Shown here piece after piece: positions 7,688 through 14,844 of a stretch of DNA of 36,780 nt. The position numbers were made by a program, and so were the translations under genes. The notes under the pieces were generated by a model. The model saw only the letters and a list, made by a program, of their open reading frames with translations, did not search any database and was not told the DNA's origin. Positions within the stretch are counted from its first letter, which is position 1, and each line of letters begins with the position of its first letter. The DNA is taken from assembly GCA_027452025.1 (NCBI GenBank), contig DAIDHI010000058.1:1-36780 (forward strand). Reading direction: 5' to 3'. Source of the stretch: Elusimicrobiota bacterium. Lineage in GTDB: Bacteria > Elusimicrobiota > Elusimicrobia > UBA1565 > UBA9628.

Positions 7688-8356
7688 TCAGGCGGACTCT
7701 TCCGGCGAGATCAGGCCGATCTCTATGCCCTTGACCACCGCTTCCGTGCGGTTGCTGACCTCGAGCTTCTGGAAGATCGCGTTCAAGTGGTTTTTGATGG
7801 TCTTGACCGAGCACTCCATCTTCGCGGCGATTTCCTTGTTGGACAACCCGCTGCCGAGGAACACCAGCGCCCGGATCTCCGTCTTGGTCAGCGCCACGGG
7901 CGAGGACTGCCCGCCGTTGGACATCTGGCGCAGGCCCTGGATGAGCTTGCCCATGACCTGCTGCGGGATCATCACGCCGTCGTTGGCGAAGGCCTTGAGC
8001 GCGTTGACGAGCTCCGCCGCGGGCAGCATCTTGGAAAGATAGCCGTTGGCGCCGGCCTGGATCGACTCCATGACGTGCGCCTCGTCCTCGAAGCTGGAAA
8101 GGATCAAGACGTTAGTGCTCGGGCACTCCTTGCGGATCTGCCGGGTGGCAGCCACGCCGTCGAGATGGGGCAGCTTGATGTCCATGAGGATCACGTCGGG
8201 CCGCAGCTTCTTGGCCAGCCGCACGGCCTCGTGGCCGTCCGCCGCTTCGCCGACGACTTCGACGATGCGCTCGTTTTCGAGCAGGTCCTTGATCCCCTCG
8301 CGAAAGAGCGTCTGATCGTCGGCGATGAGCACCTTGACTTTCTTCTTCGATGGCAT
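7688..8356 (-). CDS. NarL/FixJ-type response regulator
   Basis: This is a two-component transcription regulator. The receiver domain (about residues 6-122) has the acidic pair D13-D14, phospho-acceptor D59 (ILMDIKLP), S87 and K109. A LuxR-type helix-turn-helix (about 153-215) contains LSNKEIAAKMECSVKTIKNH. All phosphorylation residues are intact. Start at 8356, with AGGAG seven bases upstream. Its own promoter lies at 8387-8415, so it can be expressed separately from the hybrid kinase immediately upstream, which is the most likely partner by position. Confidence 0.95.
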   Translation of the reverse strand: MPSKKKVKVLIADDQTLFREGIKDLLENERIVEVVGEAADGHEAVRLAKKLRPDVILMDIKLPHLDGVAATRQIRKECPSTNVLILSSFEDEAHVMESIQAGANGYLSKMLPAAELVNALKAFANDGVMIPQQVMGKLIQGLRQMSNGGQSSPVALTKTEIRALVFLGSGLSNKEIAAKMECSVKTIKNHLNAIFQKLEVSNRTEAVVKGIEIGLISPEESA

Positions 8357-8363
8357 GCGCGGT

Positions 8364-8368
8364 CTCCT
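8364..8368 (-). promoter_or_regulatory. Ribosome binding site AGGAG of the NarL-type regulator
   Basis: AGGAG seven bases before the ATG at 8356 fixes the start of the response regulator. Confidence 0.55.
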
Positions 8369-8386
8369 CTCTCCGAAAGCTAGTGA

Positions 8387-8415
8387 AGTATGGCCGACCC
8401 CCCGGCTTTTGTCAA
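8387..8415 (-). promoter_or_regulatory. Promoter TTGACA-N17-CATACT upstream of the NarL-type regulator
   Basis: TTGACA at 8415-8410 overlaps the stop codon of the hybrid kinase; CATACT is at 8392-8387, with 17 bases between. Here the leader is of normal length and contains a Shine-Dalgarno site. Confidence 0.55.
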
Positions 8416-9521
8416 GCCGCCGGTATCGTGAAAAAGAAAGTCGCGCCCCGGCCTTGGCCCGGACTCTCCACCCACAGCCGGCCCTTGTGCGACTCCACGA
8501 TCTCCTTGGAGATCGACAGCCCGAGCCCCAGCCTGCCGCCGCCGGCTTGACCGCGGCCTTGATAGAAGCTCTGAAAGATTTTTTGCAGGTCGCCGGGCGC
8601 GATGCCCTCGCCGGAGTCTTGGACGGCGAAGCGCACGCCGGGAGCCGAGCCGTTCTGCGCCGCGCCGACGGTCACGACGATGCGCCCGCCTTTCCCGGTG
8701 TGTCGTATCGCGTTCTCCAGGAGGTTGTTGAGCACCTGAGCCACGCGCCGCTTGTCGGCCGAGATCTGCGGCAGCGCGGCCTGGATTTGCGCCGTAAGCG
8801 CTATGCCGCGCGCCTGCGCGCGAGCCTGCGGGCCGACGAGCGCCTCCTCGACCATCGCGCCCGGGGCGAAAAGCGCCGGCTCCATGCGGAACTTGCCCTG
8901 CTCGATGGCGGCCCAATCGACGAGGTCCTCGATGAGGCGCGCGATCTGTCCGATGCCGTTGGAGATGTAGACCATCTTCTTGCGCTGCTGCTCATCGGGA
9001 TTGATCGTCTGTGAAAGCATCTCAAAGCTCACCTGGAGGGTCATCAGCGCGTTGGAGAGGTCGTGGGAGGACATGGACATGAACTTCGACTTCATCTCGT
9101 TGAGCCTGGCCAACTGCTCGTTCTTGGCCTTGAGCTCCTGCTCCAGGCGCAGCTTCTCCAGGGCGTTGCCGATGCGGTGCTTGAGCAGATCGAAGTCGAC
9201 GGGCTTGGTCAGGAAATCGTTGGCCGCTCCGCGCATGGCGGCGATCGCCGTGTCCAGCGTCCCGTTGCCTGTCAGCATGAGGATCTTGCTCTCGACGTTG
9301 ATCTCACGGATGCGCTTGATCACCTCGATGCCGGTGGCATCGCCGAGGTTGTAGTCCATGAGGATCACGTCGAAGAAGCGCTTTTGAACCGCGGCCAGGG
9401 CCTGCGCCCCGCTGCCGGCCTGGGCCACGTCGTAGCCGTCGAGGTCCAAGTTGTCGGAGATGGTCTCCCGAATGTTCGCGTCGTCGTCGACGATGAGGAT
9501 GGAGGGCTTTGGCTCTGTCAT
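8412..9521 (-). CDS. Receiver-histidine kinase hybrid (REC-HisKA-HATPase), soluble
   Basis: An N-terminal receiver (about residues 6-120) has D12-D14, acceptor D56 (ILMDYNLG), T84 and K106. A short coiled coil (about 120-145) follows, then HisKA with H153 (SSHDLSNAL) and an HATPase domain with an N-box (NNLLENAIRHT), DSGEGI and GLGLS. There is no membrane segment, so input must come by phosphotransfer to the receiver. The usual Pro after the phospho-His motif is absent (HDLSNAL rather than HDLRNPL). The start at 9521 lies four bases after the stop of the Cache-HAMP kinase, whose likely downstream partner it is. Confidence 0.92.
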   Translation of the reverse strand: MTEPKPSILIVDDDANIRETISDNLDLDGYDVAQAGSGAQALAAVQKRFFDVILMDYNLGDATGIEVIKRIREINVESKILMLTGNGTLDTAIAAMRGAANDFLTKPVDFDLLKHRIGNALEKLRLEQELKAKNEQLARLNEMKSKFMSMSSHDLSNALMTLQVSFEMLSQTINPDEQQRKKMVYISNGIGQIARLIEDLVDWAAIEQGKFRMEPALFAPGAMVEEALVGPQARAQARGIALTAQIQAALPQISADKRRVAQVLNNLLENAIRHTGKGGRIVVTVGAAQNGSAPGVRFAVQDSGEGIAPGDLQKIFQSFYQGRGQAGGGRLGLGLSISKEIVESHKGRLWVESPGQGRGATFFFTIPAA

Positions 9522-9525
9522 CGGA

Positions 9526-11424
9526 TCACACCTTCACCGCCGCGGCGCCCGGCGCCTTTTGCGCCACGGGCAGGTACAGCCGAAACACGGTTCCGCGCCC
9601 GACGACGCTCTCCACGTCCACGCGTCCCCGGTGGCGGTCCATCACTTTGCGCACCACGGCCAGGCCGAGGCCGGTGCCGCGCGCCTTCGTCGTGAAAAAG
9701 GGCGCGAAGATCTTGTCGAGAACGTCGGGCGGGATGCCGGGGCCCGTATCGCCGATTTCGATCGCGACCGTGCCGCCGTCGGCCAGGGCCGTACGCACGC
9801 GGACCGTGCCTTGCTGAGGCATCACCTCGATGCCGTTGCCGATGAGGTTGCGCACGGCCTGCTGCATCTCGGTGGTGTCGATGTCGACCATGGGGTTGGC
9901 GCCGTCCAGCATTTTCTCGAGCTTGATGTGCGCCGGGAAAGGATACACCGAAAGCAGCTCCTCGAGCCAGGCGTTGAGGGAGACGTGCTCGGGCTTGAGC
10001 TCGCGCTGGCGGGAGTAGGTGAGGATCTCGTTGATGATGCCGTTGGCCTGCTGGATTTCGGACTCGATGATCTTGATGTGCTTGGCGAGCTTCGCGTCGG
10101 GCTCCCCGGCCTGACCCAGCTTGGTCTTGATGAAGTAGATCGAGTTGTTGATGACGGCCAAGGGATTCCTGATCTCGTGCCCGACGACGGAGGCCATTTG
10201 TCCGATCGCGGCCAGGCGCTCCTTCTTGATGAGCTCGTCTTGAGCGGCCTTGAGCTCGCGGGTGCGCGCCTCGACGCGCTTGTTGAGCTCCTTGGCGTAA
10301 TTCTCGAGCTTGGTCTTGGCGTCGACGAGCTCCCCCGTCTTTTCGCGCAGGGACTCGCTCATCCCGAGAAAGGTCTGCGCCAGATCGCCGATCTCGTCGT
10401 TGGTCGTGACGACTTCCGGCAGGTCCTCGAACTGCCCCTTGCCGAGGCGGTCGGCCGCCTCGCGCAGAAGGCGCACGGGCTGCGTGATGTGTCCCGCCAC
10501 GGCCAGCGACAGCAGGACCGTCACGAGCACGACCCAGACGAGCACCTGAAAGATCTGCTTCTTCATCTCCGTCGCCGTCTGATAGGCCGCCTCCACCGGC
10601 TGCTGGACATAGACGACCCAGCCGAGCTCCTTGACGTCGGAGTAAGCGCCTAGAAGCCGCGAGCCGTCGGACAGCATTATCTCGCCGCCGCCCTTGTCGT
10701 TCATCTGCGTGGTGATGATCTTGAGGATATCGTCGCTGAGGCGTGCATCGGGCTTGTAGACCTGCTTGGGATCGGAGTCCGCGATGAGGAAGCCGTCCGG
10801 GGCGACGACGGCGGCGGAACTGCGGCTGGCCGGAGGGAACTCCATGCCGAGCATGGACGACAACCCGTTCAAGCTGACCTTCCCAACGAGCACCCCGACG
10901 GCCTTGGGGGGCTGCTGCGTGGAATCGAGGATGGCCGAGGCGATGGTCACCGTCGGATAGATCCCCTGGAAGCGCTCCAGGCCGCCGACGTAGTGGCCCC
11001 GCGTGATGGCCGTGTTGAAGTATTCCTCGTTGGAGACGTTGCGCAGCTCGGGGCTGGGCCCCAAAAACCGCCCGACTCGCAGCGTCTCGACGCCTTGCGC
11101 ATCGACGACGGAAAGCTCCAGCACGGCCATGTGCACCTGGAGCATGCGGTCGAGGTACTGCTTCTGCTTGGCCGCGTTCATCGTCGAGAAATCGGCCAGG
11201 CCGGAGGTCTCGGCCAGGACGTTGCCGTAGGTCGAGACGTACTTATAGACGGTGTCCGAAAAGCCGACCGCCAGCGACTCCTGCATCGAGAGCGTCTGCT
11301 TGCGCAGGGACGCCTGGGAGACGTTGACCAGCAGGTAGCCGACAAAGCCCATCGGCACCAGGGAGATGCCTAGAAACCACCCCAGGATCTTGTAGGCCAG
11401 CTTGCCGCGTCCGCCTCTCGCCAT
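9526..11424 (-). CDS. Membrane sensor histidine kinase (Cache-HAMP-HisKA-HATPase)
   Basis: TM1 (about residues 12-34) and TM2 (about 290-312) enclose an exported sensor region of about 250 residues with Cache-like segments (ELSVVDAQGVETLRVG, AVVAPDGFLIADSDP). A HAMP domain (about 312-365) and a coiled coil follow. HisKA has H416 in GHEIRNPLAV, an NtrB-like motif, and HATPase shows NLIGNGIEV, DTGPGIPP and GTGLGL. At 632 aa it looks complete and active. Cache domains usually bind small molecules outside the membrane; the ligand here is unknown. It forms a two-gene unit with the receiver-kinase hybrid. A promoter is seen at 11468-11496. Confidence 0.95.
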   Translation of the reverse strand: MARGGRGKLAYKILGWFLGISLVPMGFVGYLLVNVSQASLRKQTLSMQESLAVGFSDTVYKYVSTYGNVLAETSGLADFSTMNAAKQKQYLDRMLQVHMAVLELSVVDAQGVETLRVGRFLGPSPELRNVSNEEYFNTAITRGHYVGGLERFQGIYPTVTIASAILDSTQQPPKAVGVLVGKVSLNGLSSMLGMEFPPASRSSAAVVAPDGFLIADSDPKQVYKPDARLSDDILKIITTQMNDKGGGEIMLSDGSRLLGAYSDVKELGWVVYVQQPVEAAYQTATEMKKQIFQVLVWVVLVTVLLSLAVAGHITQPVRLLREAADRLGKGQFEDLPEVVTTNDEIGDLAQTFLGMSESLREKTGELVDAKTKLENYAKELNKRVEARTRELKAAQDELIKKERLAAIGQMASVVGHEIRNPLAVINNSIYFIKTKLGQAGEPDAKLAKHIKIIESEIQQANGIINEILTYSRQRELKPEHVSLNAWLEELLSVYPFPAHIKLEKMLDGANPMVDIDTTEMQQAVRNLIGNGIEVMPQQGTVRVRTALADGGTVAIEIGDTGPGIPPDVLDKIFAPFFTTKARGTGLGLAVVRKVMDRHRGRVDVESVVGRGTVFRLYLPVAQKAPGAAAVKV

Positions 11425-11467
11425 CAGCTCGCAGTGTAGGTCGTCACGGGATACTTTCGGTTAAGGA

Positions 11468-11496
11468 AGTATTGCCCCCGAAGGCGCAAACGTCAA
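11468..11496 (-). promoter_or_regulatory. Promoter TTGACG-N17-AATACT upstream of the Cache-HAMP kinase
   Basis: TTGACG at 11496-11491 and AATACT at 11473-11468 are 17 bases apart, in the 114-base gap between the single-domain receiver and the kinase. A separate TACACT hexamer ends eight bases before the kinase ATG but has no convincing -35. The gap holds nothing else I recognise. Confidence 0.5.
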
Positions 11497-11538
11497 CAGG
11501 CCCGCGCAGGGGGCGGCGAACGCTTATATAGAGGAAGG

Positions 11539-11937
11539 CTAGGCTTTCTCGGCTTGGCGGCGGGACAGCAGCTGGCGGATGCGCACGGAGAGCTCGGCCA
11601 GGTCGAAAGGCTTGGTCATGTATTCGTCGGCCCCGAGCTCGAAGCCTTGCTTTTTCTCTTCAGCCGAAAGGAAGCGTCCGGTCATCATGATGAGAATCGT
11701 GGCCTTGGAGCGCTTGCGCAGCTCCTGGCAGATCTGGAAGCCCGAGGAGTCGGGCAACTGGATATCCATGATCACCACGTCGGGATCGAGCTTGGCCGCG
11801 GCCTCGATGCCCGGCTGAGCGGCTCCGGCTTGGTGGCACTCGAAGCCGTCGAGCTCCAAGACCTCGGCCAGGCTCTCGCGCAGATGGGCGTCGTCGTCGA
11901 TGATGAGGAGCTTCGGGAGCTTGTTGTGGCCGGACAT
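11539..11937 (-). CDS. Single-domain response regulator (receiver only)
   Basis: The whole 132-aa protein is one receiver domain: D14-D16, acceptor D58 (VVIMDIQLP), T86 (MMTG) and K109 (YMTKPFD). No output domain follows, as in CheY/Spo0F/DivK-type relay or protein-interaction regulators. GGAGGT, which overlaps the stop of the preceding gene, lies three bases before the ATG at 11937. It is cotranscribed with the OmpR-type protein whose own receiver is degenerate, so it might supply the phosphorylatable receiver; that pairing is inference. Confidence 0.92.
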   Translation of the reverse strand: MSGHNKLPKLLIIDDDAHLRESLAEVLELDGFECHQAGAAQPGIEAAAKLDPDVVIMDIQLPDSSGFQICQELRKRSKATILIMMTGRFLSAEEKKQGFELGADEYMTKPFDLAELSVRIRQLLSRRQAEKA

Positions 11938-11938
11938 G

Positions 11939-12772
11939 TTACCTCCGCATTTCCGCGCCGGGAGGCACGAGCTTGTATCCCACGCACGGGATCGTCGTGA
12001 TGAAGCGGGCCGCGGAGCCCAGCTTCTCCCGCAGCCGGCGAACGTGAACGTCGACGGTGCGCGGCGAGCCGAAATAGTTGTAGCCCCACACGCGCTCGAT
12101 GAGGTAGGGGCGGCTGAGGACGCGGTTGGCGGAGCTGAGGAAGACGTAAAGCAAGTCCAGCTCCTTCGACGTCAGATTGACTTTCTTGCCGCCCACGTGC
12201 AGGGTGTAGCTGGTCAAGTTGAGCTCGATCTCACCCATCTTGATCACTTCTTCCGTCGTATTGACCTGGGTGCGGCGCAGCACGGCCTTGATGCGGGCCA
12301 CGCACTCGGCCACGTCCCAGTTGAGCGAGAGGCATTCGTCGGCGCCCGCTTGGAAAAAGGCCAGCCGCAGCGACACGCGGTCTGCGGCGACCGCCCCCGC
12401 GGACGCCGGGGCCGCGCCGCGCGCGCCCGGGTCGAAGCGCTTCATGGTCTCGGCCGTCCTCTGGCCGAACAGAGCATAGGCCGAGCGGGGCTTTTCGGCG
12501 AAAGCCGGGGCGTCGCCGTGCTCGACGAGAGCGATGATCGGAAGCTGGCGAGACGGGCCGCGCGCGCGAAGGTTCTTGACCATCGCCAGGCCTTCCTCGT
12601 CGACGAGGCGCTGGCCGATGAGCAGGAGATCGCAACCCCGGTGAGCCAGCAGCCCCATCACTTCCTTCGCCCGCTGGGCGACCGTCACGGACATGCCGTT
12701 GTTCTGCAGCGCTTCCAGGATGACTCCGGCCCGGTTGGGCTCGCGGGAGGCGTAGACGACGTTGATCCTCAT
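11939..12772 (-). CDS. OmpR-type winged-helix regulator with degenerate receiver
   Basis: The C-terminal winged helix (about residues 175-270) is clear: MGEIELN, LTSKELDLLYVFL, RPYLIERVWGYNY and RTVDVHVRRLREKLG. The N-terminal receiver is unusual. The position of the phospho-acceptor Asp is occupied by G53 (LLLIGQRL), and the conserved TKPF segment reads SLNW, so the catalytic Lys is lost. An insertion of about 45 residues, rich in Ala (about 88-135), splits the domain before AGADECL. It is therefore probably not controlled by Asp phosphorylation. The start codon shares one base with the previous stop (TGATG). Confidence 0.88.
   Translation of the reverse strand: MRINVVYASREPNRAGVILEALQNNGMSVTVAQRAKEVMGLLAHRGCDLLLIGQRLVDEEGLAMVKNLRARGPSRQLPIIALVEHGDAPAFAEKPRSAYALFGQRTAETMKRFDPGARGAAPASAGAVAADRVSLRLAFFQAGADECLSLNWDVAECVARIKAVLRRTQVNTTEEVIKMGEIELNLTSYTLHVGGKKVNLTSKELDLLYVFLSSANRVLSRPYLIERVWGYNYFGSPRTVDVHVRRLREKLGSAARFITTIPCVGYKLVPPGAEMRR
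11941..11946 (-). promoter_or_regulatory. Ribosome binding site GGAGGT overlapping a stop codon
   Basis: The end of the upstream OmpR-type gene (ATG CGG AGG TAA) supplies the Shine-Dalgarno sequence for the single-domain receiver, with one base between the stop and the next ATG. This indicates translational coupling. Confidence 0.6.
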
Positions 12773-13206
12773 CAGGCGCCCGGCTCGTCGTCCTCGGAAC
12801 TCTCCAGGTCGAGGCGGATTCCGCCCATTCCGATGACGCCGGCGAAGAGATTATAGATGACGGCGACAACCAGGACGAGAGCGTCCATCAGCACCATGTA
12901 GAAGGCGGCGAAGAGGAACACGGACGCCACGCGCATCGGAAGGCTCATCGTCGCGGCGTTGAGCCCGGGCGCGACGATGAACGTGACCAGGCCGCCGAAG
13001 AGGCCCAGCGTGCCGAGCAGGGCGGAGAGCACGGGCTTGGCGGCGGCCAGGATGGCCAGCCCCGCCACGACCCCGCCCGCGGCGGCCACCATCGGCTTTT
13101 CGAGCGCGAAGCCCATGAGCCCGCAGATGCCGCCGATCGCCACGGCCGTCGGGATCATCGGGTGCGTGTTCCAGTAGGGGTTGATGCGCTTGACCTGATA
13201 GCTCAT
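12772..13206 (-). CDS. Small membrane protein with four likely TM helices (144 aa)
   Basis: Family not recognised. Four hydrophobic segments (about residues 18-36, 40-57, 60-84 and 92-125) are rich in Ala, Gly, Val and Leu, and the tail is acidic (LESSEDDEPGA). GGAGA three bases before the ATG at 13206 supports the start. It is the first gene of a three-gene unit with the atypical OmpR-type regulator and the single-domain receiver, so it may feed an envelope signal to them; that is inference from position. Confidence 0.75.
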   Translation of the reverse strand: MSYQVKRINPYWNTHPMIPTAVAIGGICGLMGFALEKPMVAAAGGVVAGLAILAAAKPVLSALLGTLGLFGGLVTFIVAPGLNAATMSLPMRVASVFLFAAFYMVLMDALVLVVAVIYNLFAGVIGMGGIRLDLESSEDDEPGA

Positions 13207-13258
13207 AGTTCTCCGGGCGCGCGGCGCATGTGACGATTATGTTGCGGCGACAGACAAA

Positions 13259-13286
13259 AGATAACAGAACTTGCACAAAGATGCAA
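13259..13286 (-). promoter_or_regulatory. Weak promoter candidate TTGCAT-N16-TTATCT
   Basis: TTGCAT at 13286-13281 and TTATCT at 13264-13259 are 16 bases apart in the 93-base gap before the four-TM protein gene. The -35 overlaps a short inverted repeat, TTGCA...TGCAA, which could be an operator. This AT-richer gap separates the Tad operon from the signalling genes. Confidence 0.25.
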
Positions 13287-13299
13287 GCGCGGAGCCCTC

Positions 13300-14421
13300 T
13301 TAGAGGCGGGCACCCACCTGCTTGGGCTCGAAAAGGATGAGGGTGCGCCGCAACTCCCCCTCCTCCTCGAGGTGGACGGCCTTGACGTGGCAGGGTTCGG
13401 ACCGGAAGGTGGTGTCGGCCTCGACAAGCTGGTTCGGGCGGTCCAGCGCGACGCCGACCAGGCGCAGGACCTCCTGCTGCTGGCTGTCGATGACGTCGAG
13501 CAAATGAAGCTTGCCTTCGGCCGCGCCCGCGGCGGTCAGCGGGAAGTTCGTGTAGAGCACGGTATTGTCCTCGTCGACGACGATGGCTCGGTGGTTTTTG
13601 GAAACGATGGCCAGCAGGATCGACTGCCACCACCGCGCCTCCGCCACGCCGCGCTGCTTCTCCTTGACCATGGCGTTGGCGATCTCGGCCTTGACCTTGG
13701 CGAGGAACGCCCCTATGACGACGGCGAGCTCTCCGATCTCGTCGCCGCGCGGCTGGAATTTCAGGTCAAGGCTCTTGAAGGAGATGGCCTCCACGGCGTC
13801 GCGCAAATTGAGCAGCGGGTTGATGACGACGTGATGGAGGAAGAGATAGAGCGGTATGCCGAGCAGGAGCAGCACGCCCACGGCTCCAACGGCGTACTTC
13901 CACATCGCCTTGTTGATGACCCGAACGACGCCCTCGCGGCTGACCTGAAGGTTGATGATGCCCAGGACCTCCCCGCGCAGGGCGAGCGGGATGGCGATGT
14001 CGTAGAGCGGAAGATTCGGCACGGCGCGCACCATCGGCGACTTGGCCAGCCACGCCTGCTCGATGGCGTCGGTGGGCAGGGTCACCTCCTTGCTGAACTG
14101 GTCGAACGTCCAGGTGATGTATTTGGGATCCTTGAACCAGCGCACTTCGCCGTACTTATTGAGATAGAGCAGCGCGGCGACCCGGTCGTCCCTGGCCATG
14201 CGCGTGACCGTGTCATACTCGTCCATGGTGATGGCGCCCGGGCTGCGCGCAAGTCCGTTGATGAGAGTCGGCGCGTAGAGCCGCACCATATCGATGGACT
14301 CCTGCTTGAGCTTCTCGTCGAACGTCCACTTAAAGAGGTTGTAATAGAAGATGCCGCCCAGAAACATCACATAGACGCCGATGCCGGCAAACCACAAAAA
14401 CCACTTCGCGGAAAGCCTCAT
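13300..14421 (-). CDS. Membrane sensor with HAMP and PAS-like domains but no kinase
   Basis: TM1 (about residues 7-28) and TM2 (about 174-196) enclose an exported Cache-like domain (LYLNKYGEVRWFKDP; the segment IAIPLALRGEVLGIINLQ is typical). A HAMP region (about 197-250, GDEIGELA) follows, then a PAS-like domain (about 285-365, HRAIVVDEDNTVLYTN). The protein ends there at 373 aa, with no histidine kinase, cyclase or methyl-accepting domain. It is the last gene of the Tad operon, starting directly after the stop of the TM-TPR gene. It may signal through protein contacts to kinases encoded downstream. The absent output domain is not due to an internal stop that I can see. Confidence 0.85.
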   Translation of the reverse strand: MRLSAKWFLWFAGIGVYVMFLGGIFYYNLFKWTFDEKLKQESIDMVRLYAPTLINGLARSPGAITMDEYDTVTRMARDDRVAALLYLNKYGEVRWFKDPKYITWTFDQFSKEVTLPTDAIEQAWLAKSPMVRAVPNLPLYDIAIPLALRGEVLGIINLQVSREGVVRVINKAMWKYAVGAVGVLLLLGIPLYLFLHHVVINPLLNLRDAVEAISFKSLDLKFQPRGDEIGELAVVIGAFLAKVKAEIANAMVKEKQRGVAEARWWQSILLAIVSKNHRAIVVDEDNTVLYTNFPLTAAGAAEGKLHLLDVIDSQQQEVLRLVGVALDRPNQLVEADTTFRSEPCHVKAVHLEEEGELRRTLILFEPKQVGARL

Positions 14422-14844
14422 CTAATGCCCCGCATAAACGGCGTCGACGCGCTCAAGACCGGCGGAAGCGTCCTGGTTGGAGGGATCGTCCTGCTTGGCC
14501 AACACCCACTCGTCCCGAGCCTTCACGTAATCGCCCTGCTGGAAATAGATCACGCCCGAAAGGTAGTGCTGCTGGGACTGCCGGCGCGCGTCAAAGGAGG
14601 AGGATTCGGAGACCGGCCGGGCGAAGGCGGGCGGGCCGGACAAAACCGGGACGGCCTGCGCCGCGACGCCGGCCGGCGCCGCGGCTTGCCCGCGCGCCTC
14701 CAGAAGCCTCTCCAGGCGCGCGATCTCGCTTTGCTGGTAAATCAGCGCCGCGCCTGCGGCGAAAAGGCCGCCGACCAGGACCAACCGCCATGCGCGCGCC
14801 GCGCGCGCCGCCGTCTTGCCGGCCGTCTTACTGGCCTGACCCAT
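14422..14844 (-). CDS. Membrane-anchored TPR-like protein of the Tad operon
   Basis: A basic N-terminus is followed by one TM helix (about residues 20-36), a short coiled segment (SEIARLERLLEARG) and an Ala/Pro-rich linker. The C-terminal module of about 50 residues contains one TPR-like helix pair (YFQQGDYVKARDEWVLAKQ). That module closely resembles the C-terminus of the preceding 459-aa protein, with identity roughly two in three by eye. The two genes overlap by 17 bases. It probably works in pilus assembly on the outer face of the inner membrane. Confidence 0.8.
   Translation of the reverse strand: MGQASKTAGKTAARAARAWRLVLVGGLFAAGAALIYQQSEIARLERLLEARGQAAAPAGVAAQAVPVLSGPPAFARPVSESSSFDARRQSQQHYLSGVIYFQQGDYVKARDEWVLAKQDDPSNQDASAGLERVDAVYAGH

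Noticed and set aside
5485-7734. A 749-codon plus-strand open frame opposite the TadG-like and DUF2332 genes
   Set aside because: It crosses two minus-strand genes with recognised motifs and a promoter gap, so it cannot be one real gene alongside them.
13286-13312. A small inverted repeat (CCTCT/AGAGG) at the stop of the sensor gene as a terminator
   Set aside because: The stem is only five base pairs with almost no loop and no T-run follows.
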